Made by a program: the position numbers and the translations under genes. From contig NZ_NPDZ01000004.1 of assembly GCF_002811875.1 (NCBI RefSeq), positions 186,001 to 250,000 of the forward strand: a stretch of DNA of 64,000 bases, given 5' to 3'. Source of the DNA: Leptospira perolatii. GTDB lineage: Bacteria > Spirochaetota > Leptospiria > Leptospirales > Leptospiraceae. Positions 1-9,869 of the stretch are shown here, one piece after another (position 1 is the stretch's first letter; each line of letters starts with the position of its first letter). Under the pieces are notes generated by a model that had not been told where the DNA came from, did not search any database, and saw nothing but the letters and a program-made list of their open reading frames with translations.

Positions 1-1
1 T

Positions 2-235
2 AAGTTAGTGGGAGTCATTCAATCTCTTCCGAGGACGAATATAGTTACGAACAAAGAAGATTATATCTACGCGGAATTTACTTCTTTTACGTTTCGATTT
101 GTGGACGATGTGGAATTCTATTTTCCCGCCGGAACAAAGAATATACAAGTACGCTCTGCTTCGCGTTTAGGAAGATCTGACTTTGGAGTAAATCGCAACC
201 GGATTGAAAAAATCCGAGGGTTATTCTCCAACTAA
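2..235 (+). CDS. DUF1499 family protein, 3' part only
   Basis: This is the C-terminal 77 residues of a gene that starts before the window; the reading frame is open through base 2, so the GTG at 8 is probably internal. The visible part carries the family hallmarks: an A-x-x-T-S-x-x-F-R-F-V-D-D-V-E-F-Y stretch followed by Q-V-R-S-A-S-R-x-G-x-x-D-F-G-V-N-R-x-R-I-E. DUF1499 proteins are small, of unknown biochemical function and often exported. It converges on carB, with 33 bp between the two stop codons. The family call is good; the function is unknown. Confidence 0.8.
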   Translation, partial: KLVGVIQSLPRTNIVTNKEDYIYAEFTSFTFRFVDDVEFYFPAGTKNIQVRSASRLGRSDFGVNRNRIEKIRGLFSN

Positions 236-268
236 ATTTCGGAACTTACGAGAACACGCCGAAAGTGC

Positions 269-3200
269 TTAGTTCTTACCGTGAATTTCCTGGAGAGACC
301 GGATCGTAAAACCTTTGTCTCTCATTTCCAGCATTCCTTTGATCAGAGCCTTGGTCGCGCTTGCAGTTGTTAGACAAGGAATCTTATACCGAATCGCTGC
401 CTGACGAATCGCAAAACTATCATCCCTGGTTACTCTGCTCAAAGGTGTGTTCAGGATCAGGTGGATCTTGTTTTCCTTAATATAGTCTAGAGCCGTTGGG
501 AAAACGTTGTCATATACCTTGTTGATCTTCGAGGACAAAATTCCGTTCTCGGATAGAAACTTATGAGTACCTTCGGTCGCGATCAAATTGAAACCTAGAC
601 CGGAAAGTTCCCGGATGTATTTCAATAACTCTCTCTTGTCTTTATCATTTACTGAGACAAAAACAGTTCCTTGGGAAGGAAGTTCTTCTCCCGCCATGTA
701 CTGAGATTTTAGGAAAGCTTCTCCCGGAGAATCCGCGATCCCCATCACCTCTCCCGTAGATCTCATTTCTGGTCCGAGGATCGTATCCACACCCGGGAAT
801 TTGTTAAACGGCAACACTGCTTCTTTGACGTTTACTGTCTTAAAGTCCATTTCTTTAGGCAAAGGTAGTTTGCTCAAAGGTTCGCCTAACATGATTCTAG
901 TCGCATATTTGACGATAGGATGTCCTAACGCCTTAGAAACGAACGGCACCGTGCGAGAAGCCCTAGGATTTACTTCGATCACATATACTATATCGTTCTT
1001 GACCGCGTATTGAATGTTGATCAAGCCTTTGACCTGGAGTTCTATTGCGAGAGCCTTTGTCGCGACGCCGATCTCCTCTAATACTTTTGCGGAAAGCGAT
1101 TGAGGAGGAAGTACGCAGGCCGAATCCCCAGAATGGATCCCCGCCTCTTCGATATGCTCCATAATTCCTGCGATGAAAACATCCTTTCCATCGCAAAGGG
1201 CATCTACGTCTACTTCTACCGCGTCTTCTAGGAAACTATCGATCAACAGAGGTCTGTCTTGGGAGATCTCCTCCGCCTTATCCATGTATCGATCTAGTTC
1301 CTTTTCTTCGCTGATTATCAGCATCGCCCTTCCGCCTAACACATAACTAGGACGAACCAGAACCGGATATGTAATCTCTTGAGCGATCTTTCTGGCTTCC
1401 GGAGCCGAGGTAGCAATTCCGTTCCGCGGAGAAATCAAATTCAGTTTATTTAATACTTCTGCAAATCGCTTTCTATCTTCTGCTCTGTCCACAGAGTCAG
1501 GGCTAGTTCCTAGAATTGGAACTCCACTTTTTTCCAAATCCTTTGCTAACCTAAGAGGGGTTTGACCGCCAAACTGAATGATAACACCTTCCGGTTTTTC
1601 TTTTCGGTAGATTTGGATTACATCTTCTAGAGTCAGAGGTTCGAAGTAAAGACGATCCGAAGTGTCGTAATCCGTAGAAACTGTCTCCGGATTCGAATTC
1701 ACCATGATGGATTCCACTCCGAGTTCCTGTAGAGCAAAGGAAGCGTGACAGCAACAATAATCGAATTCGATTCCCTGTCCGATCCGATTTGGACCACCTC
1801 CCAAAATCATCACTGATTTTTTATTCGTTACGTCGGTCTCATCTTCCGAATCGTAGGAGGAATAAAAGTAAGGAGTGTAAGCTTCGAATTCTCCGGCACA
1901 AGTATCGATTCTTTTGTAAACAGGTCGAACCGATAATTCCAAAAGAGTCTTTTCGATCTTTGCTTCTTCACCTTTTAGTAATTGATTGATTTCTGCTTTG
2001 ATCTGATCCGAGGTATTGCCAGAGGATAGTAGAGACTGGATCTCTGCTTTTTTGCGAATATAAGCGAGCTGACGATTGGAAAATCCGTAAGCTTTCATTT
2101 TAGCTAAAACGGAATCTCCCTTCTTCTCGAATTCCTTTTCTGCGTTGATCAAATCTTCAAACTGATACAAAAACCAAGGATCGATTTTGCAAAGGTCGTG
2201 GATTTTCTCGGTAGAATAGCCTTCGTCAAAAGCTTTCTTCACATAAAAAATTCGCTTATCATTAGGACGCTTTAAGAGAGAATCTATTCTCTCGTGCCGC
2301 TGAGCAGATGTTAAACGCTGGAATTCCATCAGCTCCGCAAAATTTCCGTCGCTTCCGAAACCGAATCTATCGATTTCCAAGGAACGCAATGCTTTTTGGA
2401 AACTTTCCTTGAATGTTCTTCCGATCGCCATCGCTTCGCCGACAGCCTTCATCTGGACACCCAAAGTGTCGTCAGTCCCTGGAAATTTCTCGAAGGCGAA
2501 TCTAGGAATCTTAGTTACTACATAATCGATCGAAGGTTCAAAAGATGCAGGTGTCACCCGAGTGATATCATTCTTGATTTCGTCTAGAGTGTATCCGATA
2601 GAGAGCAGCGCAGCGATTTTCGCGATAGGAAATCCGGTAGCCTTAGAAGCTAACGCAGAAGACCTGGAAACCCTAGGGTTCATTTCTATTACGATTACGT
2701 CACCGTTTGCAGGATTTACTGCAAACTGGATATTGGAACCTCCGGTCTCTACTCCGATCTCTCGTATGATCTTGATAGACATATCCCGAAGATTTTGGTA
2801 TTCCTTATCGGAAAGAGTTTGTTGAGGAGCGACGGTGATAGAATCTCCTGTATGAACTCCCATCGGATCTATGTTTTCGATAGAGCATATGATCACGACA
2901 TTGTCCGCGAGATCTCTCATCACCTCTAACTCGAATTCCTTCCAACCTAGAACTGATTGCTCCAGGAGAACTTGGCTGATTGGAGAAGCTTTTAATCCTC
3001 TTCCGACCACTTCTTCGAAAGTTTCTTCGGTGAAAGCAATTCCGCCTCCGCTCCCACCGAGAGTGAACGCAGGACGAACGATGAGAGGTAACCCTATTCG
3101 TTCCTTTACTTCGTATGCTTCTTTGATATTGTGTGCGAGCCCAGACTCGGGTACATTGATCCCGATCTTTATCATCGCTTTCTTGAACAGTTCCCTGTCC

Positions 3201-3580
3201 TCTGCTTTCTTAATGGCGTCTACTTTTGCACCGATGAGCTCTACATTGTATTTTTCTAGCAAACCTGCATTGTAACAGGCCATCGCCAGGTTCAGACCTG
3301 TTTGACCTCCTACAGTCGGAAGAATTGCATCAGGTTTTTCTTTTTCTAGAATCTTCTGAACCACTTGAACGGTTAAGGGTTCAATATATGTGGCATCGGC
3401 CAATTCAGGATCTGTCATGATCGTGGCCGGGTTGGAATTCAATAGAGTGACTCGAATTCCTTTTTCTTTTAACGCTTTTGCTGCTTGAGTTCCGGAGTAA
3501 TCGAATTCACATGCTTGGCCGATTACGATCGGTCCAGAACCCAAAATGAGTACGGATCGGATTTCTTCCCTTCTGGGCAT
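269..3580 (-). CDS. carB: carbamoyl-phosphate synthase large subunit
   Basis: Makes carbamoyl phosphate from bicarbonate, ATP and glutamine-derived ammonia for pyrimidine and arginine synthesis, together with the small subunit CarA, which is not in this window. The 1103 residues (E. coli about 1073) show the internally duplicated layout: two ATP-grasp halves, each starting with a G-x-G-P-x-x-I-G-Q-G/A-x-E-F-D-Y motif (near residues 14 and 600), an oligomerisation segment between them, [11 protein letters not shown] in the second half, and a C-terminal methylglyoxal-synthase-like allosteric domain from about 950. The ATG start gives [17 protein letters not shown], as expected. It is the last gene of a minus-strand run, 41 bp after the sulfatase-fold gene. 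No frameshift or missing block is visible. Confidence 0.97.
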   Translation of the reverse strand: MPRREEIRSVLILGSGPIVIGQACEFDYSGTQAAKALKEKGIRVTLLNSNPATIMTDPELADATYIEPLTVQVVQKILEKEKPDAILPTVGGQTGLNLAMACYNAGLLEKYNVELIGAKVDAIKKAEDRELFKKAMIKIGINVPESGLAHNIKEAYEVKERIGLPLIVRPAFTLGGSGGGIAFTEETFEEVVGRGLKASPISQVLLEQSVLGWKEFELEVMRDLADNVVIICSIENIDPMGVHTGDSITVAPQQTLSDKEYQNLRDMSIKIIREIGVETGGSNIQFAVNPANGDVIVIEMNPRVSRSSALASKATGFPIAKIAALLSIGYTLDEIKNDITRVTPASFEPSIDYVVTKIPRFAFEKFPGTDDTLGVQMKAVGEAMAIGRTFKESFQKALRSLEIDRFGFGSDGNFAELMEFQRLTSAQRHERIDSLLKRPNDKRIFYVKKAFDEGYSTEKIHDLCKIDPWFLYQFEDLINAEKEFEKKGDSVLAKMKAYGFSNRQLAYIRKKAEIQSLLSSGNTSDQIKAEINQLLKGEEAKIEKTLLELSVRPVYKRIDTCAGEFEAYTPYFYSSYDSEDETDVTNKKSVMILGGGPNRIGQGIEFDYCCCHASFALQELGVESIMVNSNPETVSTDYDTSDRLYFEPLTLEDVIQIYRKEKPEGVIIQFGGQTPLRLAKDLEKSGVPILGTSPDSVDRAEDRKRFAEVLNKLNLISPRNGIATSAPEARKIAQEITYPVLVRPSYVLGGRAMLIISEEKELDRYMDKAEEISQDRPLLIDSFLEDAVEVDVDALCDGKDVFIAGIMEHIEEAGIHSGDSACVLPPQSLSAKVLEEIGVATKALAIELQVKGLINIQYAVKNDIVYVIEVNPRASRTVPFVSKALGHPIVKYATRIMLGEPLSKLPLPKEMDFKTVNVKEAVLPFNKFPGVDTILGPEMRSTGEVMGIADSPGEAFLKSQYMAGEELPSQGTVFVSVNDKDKRELLKYIRELSGLGFNLIATEGTHKFLSENGILSSKINKVYDNVFPTALDYIKENKIHLILNTPLSRVTRDDSFAIRQAAIRYKIPCLTTASATKALIKGMLEMRDKGFTIRSLQEIHGKN

Positions 3581-3621
3581 ACGATTTTACAGGTTTTTCG
3601 TAGCTTCTTGTACTTCAAGCA

Positions 3622-6036
3622 TCAATTCTGAATTGGTAAGAAATAGTCCCCACCCTTTTTCCATTTTCCGGTGGAGAGAAGGGTCCTTTGTAAATCCAGT
3701 TTTAAGTCCGCACAGTTAGAACTTGGCAGAGGATTCCGATTCCAAGGGTCTTTGATCCGATCAAAGCACTCGAATTCGACCCCGTTTGGAGTAGGCACAT
3801 AGATCAGTTTCCTCTTGTGATCCTGTATCATCCTATGTTTGGAAAATGCGATGGTTTCCTTTGCATAGGGTTCCGAAATCGTAACGCTATTCTGGTCTCC
3901 CGAATCTATGTTTTGGAGCTCGAGTATATTCGGGTATTTGATACGATTCTGCTGAAAAAAATGGGTTCCTCGATCCGAAAACCAAATTCCAGTTTCAGAA
4001 TATACTCTTCTAGAGGAGTTCCACTGTCCTCGATTTAAATAAGGCAGAACACTGAGACCTCTAAGTTCAGGAGGCTTTTCGGATTCGGAAAAATGCAGTA
4101 CATCCAGAATCGTCGGGACCAGATCCACGGAGCTCGTAGTTCCCAAAAATTCCCCAGTTTTTCTGGCATTCATTGTATAAGATTTGGGAAATTTTAGAAT
4201 CCAAGGTACTTTTGTTACTCCCTCGCCTCTCAAATGCTCTCCGTGTCCATGGCTGTGAACGTCTTCAAAAAGAGATTCACCATGATCCGAAGTCAAAATA
4301 ATCAGAGTTTCGTCGTACAATCCCTCCGATTTTAGCCTTTTCACGATTCTGCCTACTGCATCGTCAAACGCACGTAAGCTGGCTCGATAAATGGCTCGAA
4401 TCTGCTGCTTTTCCTCGAAGTTCGGTGGAATAGAATTGCTCGGATCCACAAATCTGAAATATTTAGAAGGGCCGTAGTACTGAGAATCTCCCTCTTCTTT
4501 ATAAAATGGATAAGGTGGACTGTACGGAAAATGAGTGACCGAAGAAAAATACACGGAGAAGAACGGCTGCCTTTGTCTTTTGAAAATCCGAAATAGATCT
4601 TCTAGAATCCGAGTATCATCCCCCAGCGTAGGAAGGGAACGAACCGAAGGCAGATATTCCCCACCTCCAAAAAAAGCTCCCGACAAAATCGGGAGCAAGT
4701 ACACTTGAGATTCCAGCATCCTTTGTTGGGTCAAAGTCTCTGCGTTGAAAGTAGGAGCATAAACTTCGGAAAATCCCCAATCGGCCCTGGGGAAAATATC
4801 GCCCGCAAAAGAAGAAACGACAGAAGTACTGTAACCCTTTTCCTGTAATAAAAAAGGCAAAGTAGCAATCCTGCTCCCGAGGGCAGATCTGTCCTTTCGA
4901 TCTGGAAACATGTCCAGAATCCCGTGGTCAAAAGAAAATCTTCCGGAAAGTAAATCTGCCCAGGCCGGGAAGGTCCTTGGAATTGTAGTGTGGTGATCTT
5001 GAAATGCCCAAGAATCGAGCGCGAGAAGATCGATATTCGGAGTGAAGGATTCCCTTCCGGAGACAAAACCCAGCTGATCCTGACGAACACTATCTGCGGA
5101 TATAATTAGAATATTAGGATACTCTAATATTCCTTCCTTGCTATTCTTAGAAGAATCCTCTTTGTTCTCTTGGATTCTCTGATTTGCATGAATTCCATAT
5201 GCCAAAGGATATTTTTGAAAAGAAACAAGACCGATCAAAACGGACAAACCCAGAAGTGCAAAGATCTTTAATTCTCTCTTTGGTCGAACGGTCAAAATTG
5301 AGTAAGCGATTCCGGCAAGCAAAACGCCAGTTGCCGAACCTAAATAATGGAACCCCGAAAAAAACAAAAGAAAGACCGCAAAATATAAGATGCGCTCCCG
5401 TTCTTTTTGAAAATAGAACTGCAAAACTCTCCGAACAGACTGAATGAACAGTACAAAAGAAAGCAGGAAGAGTGGGAATTGGGGAGGAATCCAATCCGTA
5501 AGGAAGTAAAGAAAAGGTGACGCCCATTTGTGTCTGTAAAAGAAAAATTCTCCGTAAAGCTGTGGATATCGAATCGCAGAAGTACAAAAAATTAGAAAAA
5601 GAAGAAATACCAGATTAGAATACAGGTACCATTTCGGAATCTTTTTGCCACTCATCGATTCTTCCCAATCAGGCCCAAGCAATAAAACACAAGACACAGC
5701 GAAAAAGGAATAGGAAACAAAAACCACATAGATCCAGTCCTTGACCAGCAAAGGAATCATGGAATAAAAAGAGGAAATAAATTCGCTAACATCCACTCCC
5801 ATAATATGCAAGGAGGTATTTCCGACCAAACAAAGGACGGACAGAATCAAAACGAATACGAAAGAATGAATCCAGGGATTTCCATTTTTAAATCCAATTT
5901 TCAGAATAGTAAAAAAATGTAATATTCTAAAGAGTCCCTTATCCTTCACAAACTCTTTAACTTTTGAGAGTCCGTCTTGAATAGTCGAGATCTGTTGTCT
6001 TAAAAAGCTAAACGAAAATCCGAACATTGAGCACAT
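3622..6036 (-). CDS. membrane-bound sulfatase/alkaline-phosphatase superfamily enzyme
   Basis: An 804-residue inner-membrane enzyme. The first 290 or so residues hold about six to seven hydrophobic helices; a sulfatase-fold (PF00884-type) catalytic domain follows. The metal site starts at P-N-I-L-I-I-S-A-D-S-V-R (about residue 305). The nucleophile region reads T-T-I-P-R-T-F-P-A-W, so a Thr stands where true sulfatases have the modified Cys. The later T-S-D-H-G-E-S metal motif is near 565. Membrane topology plus a Thr nucleophile resembles LtaS and phosphoethanolamine transferases, so a head-group transferase or hydrolase acting on envelope lipid or glycan is as likely as a sulfatase. The first ATG overlaps rsmD by 29 bp; a second in-frame ATG at 6027 is possible. 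The substrate cannot be read from the sequence. Confidence 0.8.
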   Translation of the reverse strand: MCSMFGFSFSFLRQQISTIQDGLSKVKEFVKDKGLFRILHFFTILKIGFKNGNPWIHSFVFVLILSVLCLVGNTSLHIMGVDVSEFISSFYSMIPLLVKDWIYVVFVSYSFFAVSCVLLLGPDWEESMSGKKIPKWYLYSNLVFLLFLIFCTSAIRYPQLYGEFFFYRHKWASPFLYFLTDWIPPQFPLFLLSFVLFIQSVRRVLQFYFQKERERILYFAVFLLFFSGFHYLGSATGVLLAGIAYSILTVRPKRELKIFALLGLSVLIGLVSFQKYPLAYGIHANQRIQENKEDSSKNSKEGILEYPNILIISADSVRQDQLGFVSGRESFTPNIDLLALDSWAFQDHHTTIPRTFPAWADLLSGRFSFDHGILDMFPDRKDRSALGSRIATLPFLLQEKGYSTSVVSSFAGDIFPRADWGFSEVYAPTFNAETLTQQRMLESQVYLLPILSGAFFGGGEYLPSVRSLPTLGDDTRILEDLFRIFKRQRQPFFSVYFSSVTHFPYSPPYPFYKEEGDSQYYGPSKYFRFVDPSNSIPPNFEEKQQIRAIYRASLRAFDDAVGRIVKRLKSEGLYDETLIILTSDHGESLFEDVHSHGHGEHLRGEGVTKVPWILKFPKSYTMNARKTGEFLGTTSSVDLVPTILDVLHFSESEKPPELRGLSVLPYLNRGQWNSSRRVYSETGIWFSDRGTHFFQQNRIKYPNILELQNIDSGDQNSVTISEPYAKETIAFSKHRMIQDHKRKLIYVPTPNGVEFECFDRIKDPWNRNPLPSSNCADLKLDLQRTLLSTGKWKKGGDYFLPIQN

Positions 6037-6592
6037 TCCGTCCGAACGGTCTGGGCTCGAACCCTTCCCAATTCAATGGATGAGGAGATTGGATAAAGAT
6101 TACGCTAACACCGGTTTCGGTAGCAATGATATCTTCTACCATCGCCTTGATTTTCTCTTCTTTCTTTTCCCAGAAACTGTAGGGAGGGTCCAGAAAGTAT
6201 ACTTTGAACGCCTCAGGGATTTCAAAATTGGAATGAAACAGAAACGCATCCTTTCTCAAAACCAAATGAGGTTTGTCCAATTTTTCTAAAACATTCTTTA
6301 AGCTCTCGAATCTGTCCCATGCCAGGTCCAGGAAAACGCCACGAGCAAATCCCTTGCTCAAAGCTTCGATTCCCATCTGTCCTGATCCTGCAAAAAGATC
6401 CAAAAAGGCGGATTCTCCAATCGGTAATCTTCCTTGTAATTCCAAAGAATCTAATATAGAAAATAATGATTTTTTTAAGATCGCGGGAGTAAAATTGCTT
6501 TTTCCCTGCTGGGTTACCGGTGATGGAATGGATTTCCCTTTTAGATCTCCGGTTTGGATTCTGAGTCCTTTTCCTTTTTTTCCGGGCTTCAT
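6008..6592 (-). CDS. rsmD: 16S rRNA (guanine966-N2)-methyltransferase RsmD family
   Basis: A class I SAM-dependent methyltransferase of 194 residues that matches RsmD: an N-terminal I-x-x-G-x-x-K-G-K segment, a SAM-binding motif L-D-L-F-A-G-S-G-Q-M-G-I-E-A-L-S-K-G, and the target-amine motif L-D-P-P-Y. RsmD methylates G966 of 16S rRNA in the small subunit. The gene overlaps the upstream small exported-protein gene by 4 bp and the downstream sulfatase-fold gene by up to 29 bp, so translation in this run is probably coupled. The family is firm; the exact target base is taken from the family. Confidence 0.88.
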   Translation of the reverse strand: MKPGKKGKGLRIQTGDLKGKSIPSPVTQQGKSNFTPAILKKSLFSILDSLELQGRLPIGESAFLDLFAGSGQMGIEALSKGFARGVFLDLAWDRFESLKNVLEKLDKPHLVLRKDAFLFHSNFEIPEAFKVYFLDPPYSFWEKKEEKIKAMVEDIIATETGVSVIFIQSPHPLNWEGFEPRPFGRNVLNVRIFV

Positions 6593-7206
6593 TTTTCGCC
6601 TTTGATTTTATCTAGCTGCAAAGACAGTATTTTGATCCGTTTTTCCAACTTTTCGCTTTTGCTGATAGAATTCATCTTTTCTAATAAAGTCCCAACTTCC
6701 TCATATTTCCGCGAGGAGTATAAAATGCAAGCGTAGGTATAAAGCCCTTCGGCATATTTTACGGAACTTTTGCCGTTCTCTACAAAAATCTTTCCCCATC
6801 TCAAACCAGGTTCGCTCGCTTCTAAAACCAGAGCTCTTTCCAAAAATAAATAAACTGCATTGTAAAAAATACTTGGGTGGTTTTTTTGATTCGAATCTAT
6901 GCTGGTTAGAGTCTTATCGATTTCTTCTAAACTGTGTTCGGAAGCAACATAGAGCAAAAGGATTTTATAGTCGACTTCCCCTTTTCTTAATTCCGGTCTG
7001 GAAATTTTTACCAAACGAGAATAGTTCCCTTTTTTGTAATACTCGTAGACCTCGTCGAAGTCGACTGCCTCCATGTGAGAAACTGGCAGGAAAAAAGTGT
7101 AAATTAAGAGAATGAGTAGCCGGATTGAATAATAAAGCGTTGGTTTACGCGAATCGCGCAATATTAGGCAGGAGATGCGATTGAGACAAATGTTCACACC
7201 ACTCAA
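6589..7206 (-). CDS. exported protein with helical repeat-like region
   Basis: 205 residues of unknown function. A hydrophobic segment at about residues 24-42 looks like a signal peptide or anchor and follows an unusually long basic N-terminus, so an internal start closer to the hydrophobic segment is possible. The rest is helical, with Y-x-K-G-N-Y-S-R-L and S-R-K-Y-E-E-V-G-T-L-L-E-K spaced like TPR helices. It overlaps the zinc-ribbon gene upstream and rsmD downstream by 4 bp each, so the three are very likely co-transcribed. A TPR-like scaffold on the outer face of the inner membrane is inference. Confidence 0.6.
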   Translation of the reverse strand: MSGVNICLNRISCLILRDSRKPTLYYSIRLLILLIYTFFLPVSHMEAVDFDEVYEYYKKGNYSRLVKISRPELRKGEVDYKILLLYVASEHSLEEIDKTLTSIDSNQKNHPSIFYNAVYLFLERALVLEASEPGLRWGKIFVENGKSSVKYAEGLYTYACILYSSRKYEEVGTLLEKMNSISKSEKLEKRIKILSLQLDKIKGEK

Positions 7207-7400
7207 AGTTCAATGACATTAGAGGAACCACACATAGGGCAAATTGCTCCTTCTGGAGAATCGAATCCGTCTTCCGAATCGCTTTCCCAGCGGTGGTCGC
7301 AATCTTCACAAACATAAGTGACAACTTCTTCGTCAGCGAAGTCGTCGCCTTCCTCTGTGTCTATATCGTAATCCTCATCAAACTCGTAATCGTAGGGCAT
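7203..7400 (-). CDS. small acidic zinc-ribbon protein
   Basis: A 65-residue protein whose first 28 residues are almost all Asp/Glu/Tyr, followed by a zinc ribbon made of Y-V-C-E-D-C-D-H-R-W and I-C-P-M-C-G-S-S-N-V (two C-x-x-C knuckles about 26 residues apart). The ribbon resembles FmdB-type and RNA-polymerase-type knuckles. It is the first gene of the minus-strand run that ends in carB and overlaps the next gene by 4 bp. It probably binds zinc and contacts a basic partner through the acidic tail; neither a partner nor a function can be named. Confidence 0.72.
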   Translation of the reverse strand: MPYDYEFDEDYDIDTEEGDDFADEEVVTYVCEDCDHRWESDSEDGFDSPEGAICPMCGSSNVIEL

Positions 7401-7505
7401 ATTCCTACGGAATCCAAGGTGGGTCTGGGTGTCAAGCCATAGTAATTCGGACTACCCCAAAAAATACGTGAAACCAGTTGGCACTTTAAGAATCCTGTCG
7501 GAAGA

Positions 7506-8498
7506 ATGCTCTATCAATCGAGTCACAGAAGTTATAAGAAAAAAACCAACTACAAACCTTTGGTATTTTTTTTGCTTACTTTAGCTCTCGCCGGAACTGG
7601 ATTTTTTTTCCGGCAAGAAATCAAAAATTTATTCGCAGGCGATAGGAGAATCCTCTTAGAAAAGCAAAGAAAGATTTTGCAGGACGGAATTCTAAAAGGA
7701 GAGCTCAGAGAAGACGACGTAAAAGAGTTTCGTTCGGTCGCGAAAGATTTTGCGAATACAAACAAAGTGGATGGAATTTCTTATCACTATCTCGCTTTAG
7801 CAAGTTATTATGAATTTCTATTGATGGGTTTCAGATTCGATACGAACACCTTGTCCCAGATCGCCTATTCCGGTTTTGATAAGTTTCTTTCCGAAGATGC
7901 TTCCTACGTTCCACTCGTAGAGGATTCTTATCGAAACGCATTGAGGGCACAAGCGATCGATCCGGAATACTTAGAATCGACTGACAATCGTTATCTGATC
8001 ATTTTCGGAGAAGCTCTTCGGCAAAAATTGAGCAGATCCGCACTGAGTAAATTACTCGTTTCGGTTGATTCCGGTAAACTCAGCCCAGAACTGAAAATCG
8101 GTTATGCTTGGACCTGCTTGCTCGGAAGCTCTCTTTCCGGAAATACTGATTTTCTAAAAAAGACATTAAGCAATTCTGAAATTTCAGGTCCTCTTCTCAT
8201 TAATCCTCGTGAATCTGACTTTCTAGTGGCGCTATCCGAATTTAGGGCTAGTCAATTTGTTTCTTCGCTTTCTTATCTGAGAAAAGTAATGAACGTGAAC
8301 GAGGATTTTCTCACAGCAAGTTCTAGGATTTTAGAAGCTCGCATTTTCTTTTTACAGAACATTCCCCTCAAGGGGATGGCAATACTGGAAGAATTGTATC
8401 CTAAATCTGGTGACAGAAAAGAAGAAGTGCTCTCCCTAGCGAAAGAGATTTTGGCCAAACACTCAAATCTGAAAACAAAGCTGCCGATCGATGAATAG
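7506..8498 (+). CDS. membrane-anchored protein with TPR-like helices
   Basis: 330 residues; a GGAAG ribosome-binding site sits just upstream of the ATG. The N-terminus is basic (residues 8-17) followed by one membrane segment at about 19-36, so the bulk should be periplasmic. The remainder is helical, with repeats spaced like TPRs (for example around residues 95-125 and 255-300). No catalytic motif is seen. It overlaps the next gene by 8 bp and is divergent from the zinc-ribbon gene. Unknown function. Confidence 0.65.
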   Translation: MLYQSSHRSYKKKTNYKPLVFFLLTLALAGTGFFFRQEIKNLFAGDRRILLEKQRKILQDGILKGELREDDVKEFRSVAKDFANTNKVDGISYHYLALASYYEFLLMGFRFDTNTLSQIAYSGFDKFLSEDASYVPLVEDSYRNALRAQAIDPEYLESTDNRYLIIFGEALRQKLSRSALSKLLVSVDSGKLSPELKIGYAWTCLLGSSLSGNTDFLKKTLSNSEISGPLLINPRESDFLVALSEFRASQFVSSLSYLRKVMNVNEDFLTASSRILEARIFFLQNIPLKGMAILEELYPKSGDRKEEVLSLAKEILAKHSNLKTKLPIDE

Positions 8499-8940
8499 TT
8501 CCTATTTATTGCAATACGCAGTTAGAATTCCGAGCGGCACTTTTTGGATTCTTCTCTTCTCCTTTTTGAATTGCGGCATGCAGCCTGTTCCGCCAGAAGC
8601 AGGTACTTTTTGTGATCCTGTTTCTAAGACCAATGTTTGCGTTCAATTCGATTTTCGTAATGGAACCGTATTGTACGAAGGAAAACAGTTTGCGCTAAAG
8701 TCTTCGAGCATATTAAATTACTCTTTTTCGATCGGAGAAAAAACGATCGAAGTGGAAATGAGAAACGAAAACCGGGCGATCTTGATCGGAACAGACGGAT
8801 CTCAGAAATTACTCCTTCGACTAAAAGACAAACAGGTCAGAAAGAAACAATGGGCGAGACTTTGGTGGAAAATCAAGGAAACACTCGGACTTGCTCCTGG
8901 GGAACAGGATCCGCATACAAGCAATCCGGAATCTAACTAA
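8491..8940 (+). CDS. putative lipoprotein of unknown function
   Basis: 149 residues. A hydrophobic stretch (about residues 16-28) ends in F-L-N-C-G, a good spirochaetal lipobox, so the mature protein would begin at Cys29. The rest is beta-rich, with [23 protein letters not shown] and R-A-I-L-I-G-T-D-G. Translation is probably coupled to the preceding gene (8-bp overlap), which suggests the two exported proteins are made together. It converges on the TonB-like gene with a 4-bp stop overlap. Confidence 0.65.
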   Translation: MNSSYLLQYAVRIPSGTFWILLFSFLNCGMQPVPPEAGTFCDPVSKTNVCVQFDFRNGTVLYEGKQFALKSSSILNYSFSIGEKTIEVEMRNENRAILIGTDGSQKLLLRLKDKQVRKKQWARLWWKIKETLGLAPGEQDPHTSNPESN

Positions 8941-9869
8941 CGACGAAACCCCGGAAAAATAAACCGAATTCCAAAAATCATTCCCTGGGCTTTTACCTCT
9001 TCAGGGACTCTTCCAAAATTTTGCCCTTCTAAAGTGTCCAGACAAGCTCGATCGACCATTTTTTGTCCTTGGGAAGAAACCAACTTGGTATCAATCACTT
9101 GCCCAGCGTCGTTTAACAGAAATTGTACGCGGACTTCTCCGGGGACGATATTTTCTCGGATTACTGTCCCTGCCCCGTCCCTGTATCCGTAATTTCCGCC
9201 TCCGGGTGGCGCGAAAGTATTCTCGATCTGCTTTAGCATTCTCTTGAAATATTCGTAACCTGCGAGCTTCTTCCTCGGAATGGAAAGAGATTGTCCTGCA
9301 TCCCATCGAAACAGAAAATCTTGCTCGAATCTATAATTGAACGGAATCTTGGTCAGCCTTCCGGTTGGAGCGGACTGAGAGGACTCTTGCTGGTCCTGAT
9401 TTGTAGTCTGTACAGGATCATTTTTCAGAATCGCAACTTCGTATACTTTTTCGTCCTGCGACTTTGTTTCGGAAGTTTTAGTGACAGCTTCGGAAGGTTT
9501 CCTGAACAAATTTCCCCAGATGAATTCCCTATACGGCGTATCTGTATGAAACCCTTCTTTCTTAGTGAGTCCTCCGGATCCAGCCGCGTCCACATTGGAA
9601 AGCGCCTTATATTCGTCCTTTACATTCGGATCTACGAAATCTTGTTCCAGCAATACCTCATAGATTTTTTCGCGCTCTGCCTTCTCCTTGAGCTGACTCA
9701 ACGGGTCTTCTCCCAAAATTCTCCACAATAAATTTCTGGTGAACAAATGGGCGACCAAAAAGGACATGAATGCAAAGACCAAAAAGGCAGCAAAGAGGAG
9801 TCGATGATCATCCTCTTGTAAGGTTCCGACTGAGCCGGATTCGATTTTAAAAAAGCCCGGGAGATGCAT
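8937..9869 (-). CDS. TonB-family C-terminal domain protein
   Basis: 310 residues with one membrane anchor at about 25-45, a charged linker, and a C-terminal TonB-like domain ([22 protein letters not shown], then D-R-A-C-L-D-T-L), as in proteins that pass inner-membrane energy to outer-membrane receptors. I place the start at the ATG 9869; a GTG one codon upstream is the alternative. Both lie inside the 3' end of ruvB, so translation is likely coupled. No exbB/exbD is nearby, so it may equally be a TonB-domain structural protein. Confidence 0.75.
   Translation of the reverse strand: MHLPGFFKIESGSVGTLQEDDHRLLFAAFLVFAFMSFLVAHLFTRNLLWRILGEDPLSQLKEKAEREKIYEVLLEQDFVDPNVKDEYKALSNVDAAGSGGLTKKEGFHTDTPYREFIWGNLFRKPSEAVTKTSETKSQDEKVYEVAILKNDPVQTTNQDQQESSQSAPTGRLTKIPFNYRFEQDFLFRWDAGQSLSIPRKKLAGYEYFKRMLKQIENTFAPPGGGNYGYRDGAGTVIRENIVPGEVRVQFLLNDAGQVIDTKLVSSQGQKMVDRACLDTLEGQNFGRVPEEVKAQGMIFGIRFIFPGFRR

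Noticed and set aside
801..3275. Several reading frames of 60-134 codons overlapping carB
   Set aside because: They are shadows of a full-length, strongly conserved gene and show no start signals.
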